Origin: Candidatus Dormiibacterota bacterium
GTDB lineage: Bacteria > Chloroflexota > Dormibacteria > Dormibacterales > Dormibacteraceae
Length of the DNA: 64,000 nucleotides
Assembly (NCBI GenBank): GCA_003139695.1
Contig: PLJM01000006.1
Location: 186,001 to 250,000, forward strand
Direction: 5' to 3'
Each line of letters opens with the position of its first letter. Positions within the stretch are counted from its first letter, which is position 1. Below are positions 16,905 to 27,199 of the stretch, piece by piece. Position numbers and translations under genes: made by a program. The notes below the pieces were generated by a model. The model made no database searches. It was not told the DNA's origin and worked only from the letters and a program-made list of their open reading frames with translations.

Positions 16905-18118
16905 AGGCCGGCCAGCGCCAGGAACGGCTGCGGATAGAGCCCGATGACGACGTTGACAGCGAGGGCGACACCGATTCCCCAGGCTTGACGTCCGCGAGGC
17001 AGGCCGAGGCTGCGGCCGAGCCGGAGCGACGGGGGCAGCCAAAGCAGCAGGCCGAGCCCGATCGCCAGCGCAAGCGGCCAGTAAAGCTGAGTCGCGCCGC
17101 GAAGGAGAAGGACGCGGGCCGCAAAGCCCGCGAATGGCGCGGCCCCGGCGAGCATCGCCGCGGCTAACAGGTTGATAGGCCGGTCATTTGGCCGCTTCTC
17201 ACGCAGCGACTGGCGCGACCACAAGTACAAAGGCAAACGGCTGAGCACGATCCCGTACAGCAGCAGAATCGCCGCGCGCTGCCCGTCGGCAATCGCGAGC
17301 CCAAGACCGCACAGCACCAATCCCCAATCGGCGATGAACGAGTAATGCCAGGCTGCCGCCCCGTTCTCGGTGCGCCAGGAGGCGAGGTTGCCCCACACGA
17401 CATTGAGAAGGCCGAGCCCGATCATCATCGCGCCGAGGTCGCCGCCTTCGGATGGGATCAGCTCGCGCGCCCGCGCGAGCACGGCAAGAGCGAGCACCGG
17501 ACCGATGAATGCGATCCACGGAATCGGTGACGTCGCGGTGCGCTCGTTGGGATCGAAGTCGTGCATGTACGGCAGCGTGCCGACAGCTGCGGAAAGACCG
17601 GCCACCAGGCCGACCGCCGCGAAGCGCTGAAGAAACACTGGTCCTTCGGCGCGCGCGCATACGGCGGCCAGGCTCAGCAACACGACGGCGAGGACCGGCC
17701 CTCGCAAGCGCGTGGCAAACGAACGGCTGCCCCCAGCCGACGCTTGCAGCACGGCGAGCACGAGCACCACCAGGATCAGGATCTCGAGGCTGCCGGCGGC
17801 GGCGATGGCGGCCATGCCGGCCAGCCCGGCCAGTCCCCACGTCAGCAGGATCGCCCGCTCGACAGCCAACGGAGCCAGGACCACCGTGAGCGCCATCGCC
17901 GCCCCTGCCGCGATGAGCAGCGCTCGGCTTTCTGGCGAAAGCGATAGGCCGATGCCGAGCTGGTTCGAAGTCACTCCAGGGGAGGAGAGGACCACCGCTG
18001 CCAGGCCAAGAAGCCCAAAAACCACGGCAGCAACCAGGGCCGCCCTCGGCCGAGCCCTCAGAACAGCGGCGCAGACCGACCCAATGGCTGGCAGCCCAAC
18101 CGCGAGCTCAGGCTCCAT
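16901..18118 (-). CDS. Divergent antiporter-like (NuoM/NuoN/HyfF type) membrane subunit
   Basis: 405 residues with about 12 hydrophobic segments. The central part, including LPYMHDFDPNER, WHYSFIADWGLVLCGLGLAI and NLLAAAMLAGAAPFAGFAAR, has the pattern of proton-conducting antiporter modules, where a helix after the second repeat carries P-x-x-G-F. Key charged residues of canonical NuoM/N cannot all be placed by eye. The ATG overlaps the previous gene by 11 nt, and the stop overlaps the next by 4 nt. Confidence 0.5.
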   Translation of the reverse strand: MEPELAVGLPAIGSVCAAVLRARPRAALVAAVVFGLLGLAAVVLSSPGVTSNQLGIGLSLSPESRALLIAAGAAMALTVVLAPLAVERAILLTWGLAGLAGMAAIAAAGSLEILILVVLVLAVLQASAGGSRSFATRLRGPVLAVVLLSLAAVCARAEGPVFLQRFAAVGLVAGLSAAVGTLPYMHDFDPNERTATSPIPWIAFIGPVLALAVLARARELIPSEGGDLGAMMIGLGLLNVVWGNLASWRTENGAAAWHYSFIADWGLVLCGLGLAIADGQRAAILLLYGIVLSRLPLYLWSRQSLREKRPNDRPINLLAAAMLAGAAPFAGFAARVLLLRGATQLYWPLALAIGLGLLLWLPPSLRLGRSLGLPRGRQAWGIGVALAVNVVIGLYPQPFLALAGL

Positions 18119-18647
18119 CGAACTCGCTTACCCGGATCAGAGAGATGCCCCCCGCGACGATCGCCGCCACCACGTACACCGCCGGTCCGGGGCCTGTGCC
18201 GGCGACGCCTGCCGCCACCGCCACCGATAGCGCGAGCGCTGCCAGCGCGGTCATGACCGCAGGTGGGTCGCTCGGCGTGAGGACGCGAGCGGCCGTCAAG
18301 CCGAGGACGGACAGCGCGGCGAACCTGATAGACGCGCCAGGCCCACTCATTACAGTGGTTGAGATCCACAGCGCCAGCAGCCCGACGCCTGCGGCGAGCA
18401 CCACCCTTGCGGTTGACCCAGGGGGCATCACTCCCCACGCGTCTTTCCCACTACGCAGGCGCTGGACCACCGCAACGCCACTACCGGCGACCAGGGCAAC
18501 GGCCCCCTCCACCTGGCCGGCAGCAAGAGCGAGGCCGGCAAAACCCAGGGTGACCAGCGCCATACCGAGGGCCAGACCGCGCCGACCTTCGGACAGCACT
18601 ATCAGCGCGGCCCCAATCCAGGCGGCGAACGCGGCGGTTGCGCTCAC
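18108..18647 (-). CDS. Small membrane protein of the complex-I-like module
   Basis: 179 residues from GTG 18647 (GTGA overlap with the preceding stop). About six hydrophobic helices with very few charged residues, resembling in size the HyfE/NuoJ/NuoK-type small subunits that lie between antiporter-like subunits. No specific family motif was recognised. An in-frame upstream ATG at 18689 would overlap the preceding gene by 46 nt and adds only an Arg-rich stretch, so it was not chosen. Confidence 0.45.
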   Translation of the reverse strand: MSATAAFAAWIGAALIVLSEGRRGLALGMALVTLGFAGLALAAGQVEGAVALVAGSGVAVVQRLRSGKDAWGVMPPGSTARVVLAAGVGLLALWISTTVMSGPGASIRFAALSVLGLTAARVLTPSDPPAVMTALAALALSVAVAAGVAGTGPGPAVYVVAAIVAGGISLIRVSEFDGA

Positions 18648-20350
18648 CTGTTGACGGCGTATGCGAGGGCGACGAGGGCGGCGAGCCACAGCAGCGGCCT
18701 TCCGCCAGCGGCCGCCTTCTCCAGCCCGCGCAGGTTAACGATCGATCGGTACTGTTCCGGCACGGCGGCACTGCGGACGGCATCGAGCCATCGCCCGGGC
18801 GCATCAAGACCGGCCACTGTGAAGACGGGCGGCCTGACGACAGCTGGCCTGGCTTTCTGGGCCGCGACCCCTGCCGCAGCGGGCTCGCGGCGTGACGCAC
18901 GCTGTGATCCGAACACCCCGGTGATCCCATACGCGATGGCGCCCAACAGGAGAAGGGGCGTGAACAGGGTCAGCGCCGGCAGGTCCGTCTGGATGGTAGC
19001 CACGGAAATCAGCCCGCCACCGAGTTCCGCGGCGCGCGTCATCACATCCGCCTGCGCGGGAAGGGCGAGCGTGGTCACCACCACCGGCAGGGCGGCGCCG
19101 GCGATGACGAGGACTGCGGCCAGAGCCATCGCCGTTCGCGGGAAAGTCTCAATTGCCGGGTGACCCCGGCCGGCCGGCAGCCCGACGGCCCGCGCGGCGG
19201 CCACCATGAACAGGATCCACACGGCCGCGCCGGCGATGCCGATGAGACCCATAAAGTCACCGGCTTCAAATGTGGCCCCGAGCGCGACGACCAGAGCACC
19301 GAACGCCAGACCCGGCGGCACGCCTGCTGCCGCTGCAATCGCCATCAGGGTCGGTGGACCGGCTCGGTCGGGAAGCAACGGCAGGCAGGCGGCCAGCACG
19401 CCGATCGTGGCCAGCACGACGAGCCCTGCCACCAGCCCGACGGGAGTTCCAATCGCGATCGCCATGAGGGCGAAACCGCCCAGCCCTGGAATCACCTCGC
19501 CGAGATACTCGCGGCGCGTTGCAGCTGCTTGTGCGCGCAAAGCGACACCGAGGGACACGAGCACGCCGAGGCAAGCCAGCACGATGCCCAGCACCGGCTG
19601 CGGGTACTGGCCGTCGCCCATCTCATAGGCCCGAACAAGCAGATAGAAGCCCAGTGGATAAAGCGTGGCCACTGCCATGCCCGCGGCTCGCAACGACGGA
19701 CGAGACCAGAGCTGCGCGGGCCAGCCACGCCAGAGGAAGAGGCCCGATGCCATGAGGGCGGCGACGGCGAGCAGCGCGAACACGGGAACTGTCAGCGCGG
19801 AAACCGGGACAGCGGCGTAGACGGCGGTGCCACCTACCACCTGCAGGATGACGCCCGCCCAGCTCAGCGCCAGCCATGCTGCCAACAGCGCGCCCCACGG
19901 AGGGCGCGGGGCGCGGATGTCCTCGATGTCCAGCTGGATCACGGCCAGCGTCGCGGCGGTGCCCCCGGCGAGTGCGGTGAGGAGCACGTCGCCCGCTTCG
20001 ACGGCGAGCACCGCAGCTGCCACCGCAAGCGCGGCCACAGTTCCTTCGTGCCAGCTGCGCGGCTGCAGCGTGAGAAGGATCGCCGAGGGAACGAGGATCA
20101 CGAGCCCGAAGGCAAAGGCGACGCCGTCGAGTCGCAGATCGAAACCCGCGCCGAAGCCGAGCGGGCCGAGGGTCAGCTCCTCGGTCGAACGGATCGGCAG
20201 CCACAGGAGGAAAAGGGCGAGCAAGGCGGCCCAGGTGCCGGCGCCGACGATCGCCCGTCCCGGTTTGAACCCGGCGAGCCCTATTGCAGCGGTCAGTCCG
20301 CCGGCCACCAACGGAAGAGCCACGGGCGCCAGGAGGGCGAGTGGCGGCAT
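18644..20350 (-). CDS. Divergent antiporter-like (NuoL/HyfB type) membrane subunit
   Basis: 568 residues with about 14-15 hydrophobic segments. DLRLDGVAFAFGLVILVPSA matches the LRLDGLS-type segment near the N-terminus of NuoL/NuoM/MrpA-like proteins; a long C-terminal hydrophilic arm (about residues 470-540) precedes a final membrane helix, as in L-type subunits. It begins 23 nt after valS and opens a block of four overlapping genes. No hydrophilic NuoB/C/D/I partners are encoded in this window, so its redox or ion-pumping partner is unknown. Confidence 0.55.
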   Translation of the reverse strand: MPPLALLAPVALPLVAGGLTAAIGLAGFKPGRAIVGAGTWAALLALFLLWLPIRSTEELTLGPLGFGAGFDLRLDGVAFAFGLVILVPSAILLTLQPRSWHEGTVAALAVAAAVLAVEAGDVLLTALAGGTAATLAVIQLDIEDIRAPRPPWGALLAAWLALSWAGVILQVVGGTAVYAAVPVSALTVPVFALLAVAALMASGLFLWRGWPAQLWSRPSLRAAGMAVATLYPLGFYLLVRAYEMGDGQYPQPVLGIVLACLGVLVSLGVALRAQAAATRREYLGEVIPGLGGFALMAIAIGTPVGLVAGLVVLATIGVLAACLPLLPDRAGPPTLMAIAAAAGVPPGLAFGALVVALGATFEAGDFMGLIGIAGAAVWILFMVAAARAVGLPAGRGHPAIETFPRTAMALAAVLVIAGAALPVVVTTLALPAQADVMTRAAELGGGLISVATIQTDLPALTLFTPLLLLGAIAYGITGVFGSQRASRREPAAAGVAAQKARPAVVRPPVFTVAGLDAPGRWLDAVRSAAVPEQYRSIVNLRGLEKAAAGGRPLLWLAALVALAYAVNR

Positions 20351-20373
20351 GCGTTAGCGCCGCCCCTTTGTTT

Positions 20374-22932
20374 TCACGCGCTCAATCTATCGATTCCGGC
20401 ACGGATCTCCGCCGCGCGTTCCTCCAGCTTTCTCACTACGTCGAATGGCGCGTTGGCGCGAAACTCGGGGTTGGCCAGCTGCGCCTGTGTCTTCTCGAGG
20501 TCCGAGTTCAGGCGTTTCAGCTGCGCTTCACGGCGACTGGCGCCCGTACCCTCCGGGAACTTCACGCGTCCCGGCAGAATCCCGAGGGGCGTGCCACCAG
20601 CGAGCTCGTCCGATGTCAGCTCGGTCCAGGCCAGCCGCGCGGCGAGCGAGGCGACGTTCGGGTCAGTTGAGGCGTCGAGGAAGAGCTCGCCGCCGCGAGA
20701 GGGCGCGCCGGCGGCCTGACGGTGCCCGCGCACCTCTTCGACGATCCCCATCACCTGTCCGAAGGTCTCCTCTGCCTCAGGGTCGGCAGACTGAACTTCC
20801 GGCCACGACGCGCGCATGAGGAAGTCGCGCTGACCGGGCAACAGCGACCAGAGCTCCTCGGTGACGAAAGGCATGATCGGATGGAGCAGGCGCAAGACGT
20901 GGTCGACGCACAAGAGGGCGATGCCCTGTGCGACCTGGTCGCCCGAACGCAGGCGCTCCTTGACCGCCTCGAGATACCAGTCGCACAGCTCGTTCCATGC
21001 GAAGGCGTAGGCGGCCGCCATCGAATCCTGGAACTTGAAACCCTCGATGCCCGCCGTCACGGATTCGCTCGCGTGTGCCAAGCGCGACAGGATCCAGCGA
21101 TCCTCGAGCGCCTGCGGCTCAGCCGGCACGGCCGCTGCCGGTTCGGTGAAGGTTGTGGCTGCCGATCCCAGCACCAAACGTGTCGCGTTCCACAGCTTGT
21201 TGCAAAAACGCCGGTAGCCTTCGACGCGGCTCTCGTCGAAACGCACGTCCTGGCTCGACATCGCCACCGATGCGGCCCAGGCGCGCACCGCGTCCGTCCC
21301 GTATTTGGTTATGAGGCCTCGGGGATCGACGCCGGTGCCGAGCGACTTCGACATTCGCCGGCCGTCGGCAGCCTGCACCTGGCAGTGGATGGCGACATCG
21401 GCGAACGGAACCTCGCCCATGAACTCGAGGCCGGTCATGATCATCCGGCTCACCCAGAGATTGATGATCTCGCGGGCCGTGCTGTTCATGTTGGTCGGAT
21501 AGAAAGACTTCAGGTCATCGGTCTCTTCGGGCCAACCGAGCGTCGCGAACGGCCAGAGCGCCGATGAGAACCATGTGTCGAGCACGTCGGGATCCTGCGT
21601 CAGCGTCGTGCTTCCACATTCAGTGCATTCGTGAGGAGGTTCCACCGCCACGATCTGGTGCCCGTTGTCGCAGTAGTAGACCGGCACGCGGTGGCCGAGC
21701 CACAGCTGGCGCCCTATGTTCCAGTCACGCAATCCACGAAGCCAGTCGAGGTAGGTGCGCTCGTAGCGATCGGGATGCCATCGCACCTTGCCCGCAGCCG
21801 ACGCTTGCAAGGCCTTGTCCCGCATGGCCTCCATGCGCAGCCACCACTGCTCGCTGATCAGGGGCTCGATCACCGCGTCGCACCGATCGCAGTGCCCGAC
21901 CTCGTGTGTGTACGGCTCTTCTTTGACGAGCATGCCTTGCGCCTTCAAATCAGCGACCACCCGGCGGCGCGCCTCCAGCGCGGGCAGGCCGTCATACGGA
22001 AGGCCTGGAACGTGCATGGTGCCATCGGGGTTCATACCGTTGACGATCTCGAGCGAGTGCCGCTGCCCGATCTCGTAGTCCATCGGGTCGTGCCCGGGCG
22101 TGACCTTGAGCGCGCCGGTGCCGAAGTCTTTCTCGACCGCCTCGTCGCCGACGATCGGCAACCGCCGACCCACCATCGGCAGGATTGCCGTCCTGCCGAT
22201 CAGGTGCCTGTAGCGATCGTCGGTGGGATTGACGGCGATGCCGGTGTCCGCGAGCATCGTCTCCGGCCTGACCGTGGCGATGGTCACGTCGCCCCCGCCC
22301 TCAATCGGGTACCGGATGTAAAACAGCGTGTCGTGGTGCTCCTGCCATTTGACCTCGAGGTCCGAGATCGCGGAGCGATCGCGCGGACACCAGTTGACAA
22401 TGCGCGGCGCGCGATAGATCCAGCCCTTCTCGTAGAAGGCGACGAACGCGGTCATAACGGAGCGAACATAACGCGGGTCCATCGTGAACCGGAGCCTCGA
22501 CCAGTCAAGCGATGCGCCAAGGATGCGGTCCTGGCTGACGATCGTGTCGCCGACCTCGGCGTACCACTTGTTGACTCGAGTTTCGAATGCCTCGCGTCCA
22601 AGCTGCTCTTTCGTCATCCCCTCGTTGGCGAGCTGCTTCTCGATCACGTTCTGCGTGGCGATGGCCGCGTGGTCCATGCCGGGCAGGAAAAGCACCTCAT
22701 AACCGGCCATGCGCCGGTAGCGGGCGCAGATGTCCTGCAGCGTGTGGTTGAGGGCGTGACCCATGTGCAGCTCGCCGGTGATGTTGGGTGGCGGCAGGCA
22801 GATTGCGTACTTCGGCTTCTTGCTCTTCGCATCCGCGATGAACAAGCCCTCTTTCTCCCAGCGGGCGTACCAACCGGCCTCGATGGCCTGTGGATCGAAG
22901 GCGGATGGCATGGCGTTCGGTGTTTTGCTCAT
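20374..22932 (-). CDS. valS: Valine--tRNA ligase
   Basis: 852 residues. Class Ia motifs: ELHMGHAL (HIGH motif) near residue 55 and RRMSKSLGTGVDP (KMSKS motif) near 520; the editing domain lies between, and the anticodon-binding domain is followed by the coiled-coil ValS arm at the C-terminus (AQLKRLNSDLEKTQAQLANP). It charges tRNA-Val with valine. No T-box-like leader was recognised in the 115 nt upstream. The closely spaced complex-I-like genes downstream probably share its transcript. Confidence 0.96.
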   Translation of the reverse strand: MSKTPNAMPSAFDPQAIEAGWYARWEKEGLFIADAKSKKPKYAICLPPPNITGELHMGHALNHTLQDICARYRRMAGYEVLFLPGMDHAAIATQNVIEKQLANEGMTKEQLGREAFETRVNKWYAEVGDTIVSQDRILGASLDWSRLRFTMDPRYVRSVMTAFVAFYEKGWIYRAPRIVNWCPRDRSAISDLEVKWQEHHDTLFYIRYPIEGGGDVTIATVRPETMLADTGIAVNPTDDRYRHLIGRTAILPMVGRRLPIVGDEAVEKDFGTGALKVTPGHDPMDYEIGQRHSLEIVNGMNPDGTMHVPGLPYDGLPALEARRRVVADLKAQGMLVKEEPYTHEVGHCDRCDAVIEPLISEQWWLRMEAMRDKALQASAAGKVRWHPDRYERTYLDWLRGLRDWNIGRQLWLGHRVPVYYCDNGHQIVAVEPPHECTECGSTTLTQDPDVLDTWFSSALWPFATLGWPEETDDLKSFYPTNMNSTAREIINLWVSRMIMTGLEFMGEVPFADVAIHCQVQAADGRRMSKSLGTGVDPRGLITKYGTDAVRAWAASVAMSSQDVRFDESRVEGYRRFCNKLWNATRLVLGSAATTFTEPAAAVPAEPQALEDRWILSRLAHASESVTAGIEGFKFQDSMAAAYAFAWNELCDWYLEAVKERLRSGDQVAQGIALLCVDHVLRLLHPIMPFVTEELWSLLPGQRDFLMRASWPEVQSADPEAEETFGQVMGIVEEVRGHRQAAGAPSRGGELFLDASTDPNVASLAARLAWTELTSDELAGGTPLGILPGRVKFPEGTGASRREAQLKRLNSDLEKTQAQLANPEFRANAPFDVVRKLEERAAEIRAGIDRLSA

Positions 22933-23047
22933 GGGCGTGGTCGGACGAGCTGAGGTGAGGTCTGGAGTCGCCGGCGGAGGATCGCTAGCGCGAACGTGCC
23001 GGCGAGGGTACGGATACGAACTCGGCGCGGCTCATGGTGCTTGAAGT

Positions 23048-23845
23048 CTAGCGTTTGTGCTTCTGCCGCTCCCCCAGCTCCTCATTGGCCTGCGTGCCCC
23101 CGGTGGACCGCGCGATAGAAGCGAACAGCCCGGGAGCCACGCCCATGATTTTCAAGGTGGCCTTGAGCTGGATCGGCATAACATCGATCTCCCCTCGGTT
23201 CTTGACGATTGCGATCCAGACGGCGTCGGCCACCCTCTTTGGCGATACCTCTCCTGCCATTGGGTCTGCCTTCAGGCCCGTCTCCGCCCACATGCCGGCC
23301 TCGCTGACGAAGGTCGGGCAGACTACCGAGACTCCGACGCCCGTGCCCCACAGCTCCTCACGAAGCGCAAGCCCAAATCCGCGGATACCGAACTTGGTCG
23401 CGTTGTACACCGTGACCCCGGCGGCCGGGATCTTGCCGGCGATCGACGACATGAACACGATGTGGCCTTCCTTGCGCTTCACCATCGCGGGAGCCAGGGC
23501 GTGAGCGAGGATCATCCCGGCCCGCAGGTTGACCGCGATCGCGCGATCGATCTCATCAACTGCCAGCTCCGCGAGCCGCCCGCTGATCGGGACTCCGGCG
23601 TTGGCCACCAGGACATCGACATCACCGGCCTCCTTGGCGAGGCGCTCGGGCTCGCCGGCCTTCGTCAGGTCGGCCACCACCACGCGAGACTCGCCGATCT
23701 CTTTGGCGAGCTTCTGCAGAGCCGGCTCGTTACGGGCGGAAAGGACAAACTTGGCGCCGGCCTGGTGCAGCCTCCGGGCGATGTGCGGACCTAGACCGGT
23801 GGACGCTCCAGTGAGGAGCACGGTCTTGCCACGAAGGTCCTGCAC
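23048..23845 (-). CDS. Short-chain dehydrogenase/reductase
   Basis: 265 residues. TGASTGLG is the NAD(P)-binding glycine motif, NAG follows at about residue 83, and the catalytic set is Ser in FMSSIAG with YNATK. Classical SDR length with an extra C-terminal basic tail. The substrate cannot be predicted. It starts with GTG 6 nt after a TATTCT hexamer. valS lies 115 nt downstream on the same strand. Confidence 0.88.
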   Translation of the reverse strand: MQDLRGKTVLLTGASTGLGPHIARRLHQAGAKFVLSARNEPALQKLAKEIGESRVVVADLTKAGEPERLAKEAGDVDVLVANAGVPISGRLAELAVDEIDRAIAVNLRAGMILAHALAPAMVKRKEGHIVFMSSIAGKIPAAGVTVYNATKFGIRGFGLALREELWGTGVGVSVVCPTFVSEAGMWAETGLKADPMAGEVSPKRVADAVWIAIVKNRGEIDVMPIQLKATLKIMGVAPGLFASIARSTGGTQANEELGERQKHKR

Positions 23846-23851
23846 GGCCGA

Positions 23852-23857
23852 AGAATA
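23852..23857 (-). promoter_or_regulatory. Putative -10 hexamer of the SDR gene
   Basis: TATTCT on the minus strand, 6 nt before the GTG start at 23845. Confidence 0.5.
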
Positions 23858-23931
23858 CTCGCCGACTCAAGCAGGCTGATATGACGCCCCCGTAAAAGGC
23901 GAAGTGGAGTACGTGCCGGTTAGCGTGTCGA

Positions 23932-25074
23932 TTACTGCCCCGAGTAATGTGGCCACGAGTCGAAGAAGGCGGTTTCAATGGTCGCCTTTTCTGTCCCGAT
24001 GACCAGGTTATTGAGATACGCAAGTCCGGTCAGCTTTGGTCCGCTTGGTCCGCACAGTGCAGTTACACCACATATGGATTCTTGTGCATACCAGACGATG
24101 GTGGACGTCAAGAACACCGCGCCAGCGCGGGGCAGTTTCGAAAGCTGGATCCCAGCGACGGGTTGGTCGTCGAGGCGAATGTACCCAGGGAAGTGATTGC
24201 CACTGGCGTTGACTGTCGTGTATGCGATTCGTAGGCCGTCCGCGCTGGGCCACGGATGAATCCAGCTCAGGCCAGGGACAAATAGCTGTGCTCCGTTCGT
24301 CGGGTCCCACGCCTCTACTCCCGAAGTCGTGCGGTAAAAGAGGCGAGCCCCGCTGCGCGACCACGTCGCCATCGTGCCGTTCGATCGGCTGTAGGCCAAT
24401 TGGTGGTCAGCGAGGTGAATTACCTGGAAGGGCGCGCTTCCCTGGGACCCGAAAGTCTCCTCGAGCGATACGTAAAGCCCGTCAGCGGAGAAGCCGACCA
24501 TTGCGTCGTCGTTATTCGGGTCGACGGTCCGGCTCAGGATCGCCCCGAGTCGGCTCAAGACGACATCGCCCGCGGCTGAGCGAACGTGCCATGTCACCCC
24601 GCCTGGGTCGGAGCTGAGGTACGTGAGGATCTTCCCGTCCGGGCTCCATGCGTAGACCTCGTTGATGAATGCCTGAGCGGACCAGGCGCGAACCAAGGAT
24701 GTGGTGTTGTTCTGCAGGTCGAATAGGTAAAGGGCGCCCTGGCCGTTTGATCCCGTAACGATGTAGGAGATGTGGGAGGCGTCGACGAACCGGAACAAGG
24801 TGCCACCATCAGCGGAACAAACGGTTGCGGCGTTCGATATCTCAGCGATGTCGCGCACCGCGATGCCCGACGTATTGCCCAGGCTGACTAGGGCCAGGTC
24901 GTCGCCGGCTGGAATCGGCAGCGTGCACTTTGCAAAGGTCGGCGGCACTGGAGTTGATCCGCCGGGGCTCTCGGTGGAGTACGGCGACTGGAGCGGCGCC
25001 CCACTCACTGTGCCCGATGAGCAGCTGCATGCAACAACCATGGAGAGGATCCCCGCGGCCGACCGATATCGCAC
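23932..25074 (-). CDS. Secreted lipoprotein with beta-propeller-like (TolB/WD40-type) repeats
   Basis: 380 residues. A short signal peptide with a Cys (ILSMVVACSCSSG) suggests lipid attachment, followed by a Ser/Pro linker. The body has repeated YAWSPDGKILTYLSS-like and FSADGLYVSLEE-like blade motifs as in TolB-type propellers. It is a paralogue of the protein at 40441-41541: both share the WSPDGK blade, a WIHP/WIRP blade and a terminal WPH near the C-terminus. Function unknown; it is probably on the outer face of the membrane. The GTG start follows a TATAGT hexamer by 6 nt. Confidence 0.7.
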   Translation of the reverse strand: MRYRSAAGILSMVVACSCSSGTVSGAPLQSPYSTESPGGSTPVPPTFAKCTLPIPAGDDLALVSLGNTSGIAVRDIAEISNAATVCSADGGTLFRFVDASHISYIVTGSNGQGALYLFDLQNNTTSLVRAWSAQAFINEVYAWSPDGKILTYLSSDPGGVTWHVRSAAGDVVLSRLGAILSRTVDPNNDDAMVGFSADGLYVSLEETFGSQGSAPFQVIHLADHQLAYSRSNGTMATWSRSGARLFYRTTSGVEAWDPTNGAQLFVPGLSWIHPWPSADGLRIAYTTVNASGNHFPGYIRLDDQPVAGIQLSKLPRAGAVFLTSTIVWYAQESICGVTALCGPSGPKLTGLAYLNNLVIGTEKATIETAFFDSWPHYSGQ

Positions 25075-25080
25075 AATAAG

Positions 25081-25086
25081 ACTATA
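25081..25086 (-). promoter_or_regulatory. Putative -10 hexamer of the lipoprotein gene, in an AT-rich intergenic patch
   Basis: TATAGT on the minus strand lies 6 nt before the GTG start. The surrounding 25075-25130 is the most AT-rich stretch noticed and also holds TTGACA (minus strand, about 25124-25119), but that is 32 nt from TATAGT, too far for a normal -35/-10 pair. Confidence 0.5.
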
Positions 25087-25260
25087 ACATTTAATGAAAG
25101 TACTTACTTAACAAATACTGTCAAGACGACCCGCGGCTCGGGGCTTCACCCTGGAAAGACCATTGCTGGCCTCGCCGTAGGGCGGAACATGCGATGGTTT
25201 GGTGACGATTCGTTCGCGCGGAGCGCTCAGATCGAATCCATCGGTAGGAGTTCGTGCACC

Positions 25261-25665
25261 ATGAGTACCTCAATTGTTGCCGAAGGTCTGGACGTCGATG
25301 AACACGGACATGTGCTGGTGAAGCTCAACGACACGCCACCAGATCAATGGATGGAGGCGTTTAGGGACTACTGGGGAAGGCCCGAGACGATTGGTGGCAC
25401 GTCAGTCCTTGAGTTCACCGTCAAGAAAGAAGCCTTTTCGCATTTCTCCGAGAAGACCATCGTTTTTCGCGGCGTGGACGTAGATGGTTTTGTAGCGCAC
25501 TGCAAGGCTTTCACCCAGGATGCGCTGAAGTACGCGAACGAGGAGACGCAGCGATTCGAGGCTGAGCGCGATGCGCGCATTCGCGCTCAGGCTGCGTCGG
25601 CCGGGCGCGATCAGAAGCACATCGAAGCCGAGAAGTCCAAGGCACGCAAGGTAAGGTTCGAATAG
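25261..25665 (+). CDS. Hypothetical protein with charged C-terminal helix
   Basis: 134 residues from ATG 25261, preceded by TAGGAG with 10-nt spacing; the upstream in-frame ATG at 25189 has no better signal. The N-terminal half is a mixed alpha/beta domain (VDEHGHVLVKLNDTPPDQWM, then TIVFRGVDVDGFVAHCKAFT), the last 50 residues a Glu/Arg/Lys/Ala-rich helix. No signal peptide or membrane segment. Family not recognised. It converges with clpX. Confidence 0.65.
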   Translation: MSTSIVAEGLDVDEHGHVLVKLNDTPPDQWMEAFRDYWGRPETIGGTSVLEFTVKKEAFSHFSEKTIVFRGVDVDGFVAHCKAFTQDALKYANEETQRFEAERDARIRAQAASAGRDQKHIEAEKSKARKVRFE

Positions 25666-25687
25666 CGCGGCGCCGGCCGGGTGAAGG

Positions 25688-26965
<1,278 letters not shown>

Positions 26966-27002
26966 TGATCCCTCTTCGCGGTCTCTGCTCGGCCCGTGTC
27001 CA

Positions 27003-27197
27003 TCAAGACGAGGCCGGTGCCGGGGGATTATGGCCCCACAGCATCTCGTTCGCAACGCTTATGCACTCGCTGCAGATGAAAACGCCCGACCCTGCAACGA
27101 GCCTCACGCCTAGCTCACCCTGCCCCTTTCCGCAGAACGAGCACTTTGGCTTGTGCCTCTTTACCTCGCCGCTCTTCCCCCTTCGTCGGAAGATCAT
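27003..27197 (-). CDS. Stand-alone ClpX-type C4 zinc-binding domain protein
   Basis: 64 residues: a basic N-terminus, then [20 protein letters not shown] and [15 protein letters not shown], i.e. the same C-x2-C...C-x2-C zinc-binding fold as at the start of ClpX, with no ATPase. The gene lies between clpP (2 nt away) and clpX (37 nt) on the same strand. In ClpX this domain dimerises and binds substrates and adaptors. A free copy could form mixed dimers with ClpX or act as adaptor; that is inference. Close similarity to the clpX N-terminus suggests partial duplication of clpX. Confidence 0.75.
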   Translation of the reverse strand: MIFRRRGKSGEVKRHKPKCSFCGKGQGELGVRLVAGSGVFICSECISVANEMLWGHNPPAPASS

Positions 27198-27199
27198 GG

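Noticed and set aside
22933-23047. Possible T-box leader before valS
   Set aside because: No T-box consensus, specifier stem or terminator helix was recognised in the 115 nt.
25119-25124. TTGACA as -35 for the lipoprotein gene
   Set aside because: It is 32 nt from the TATAGT hexamer, outside the usual 16-19 nt spacing.
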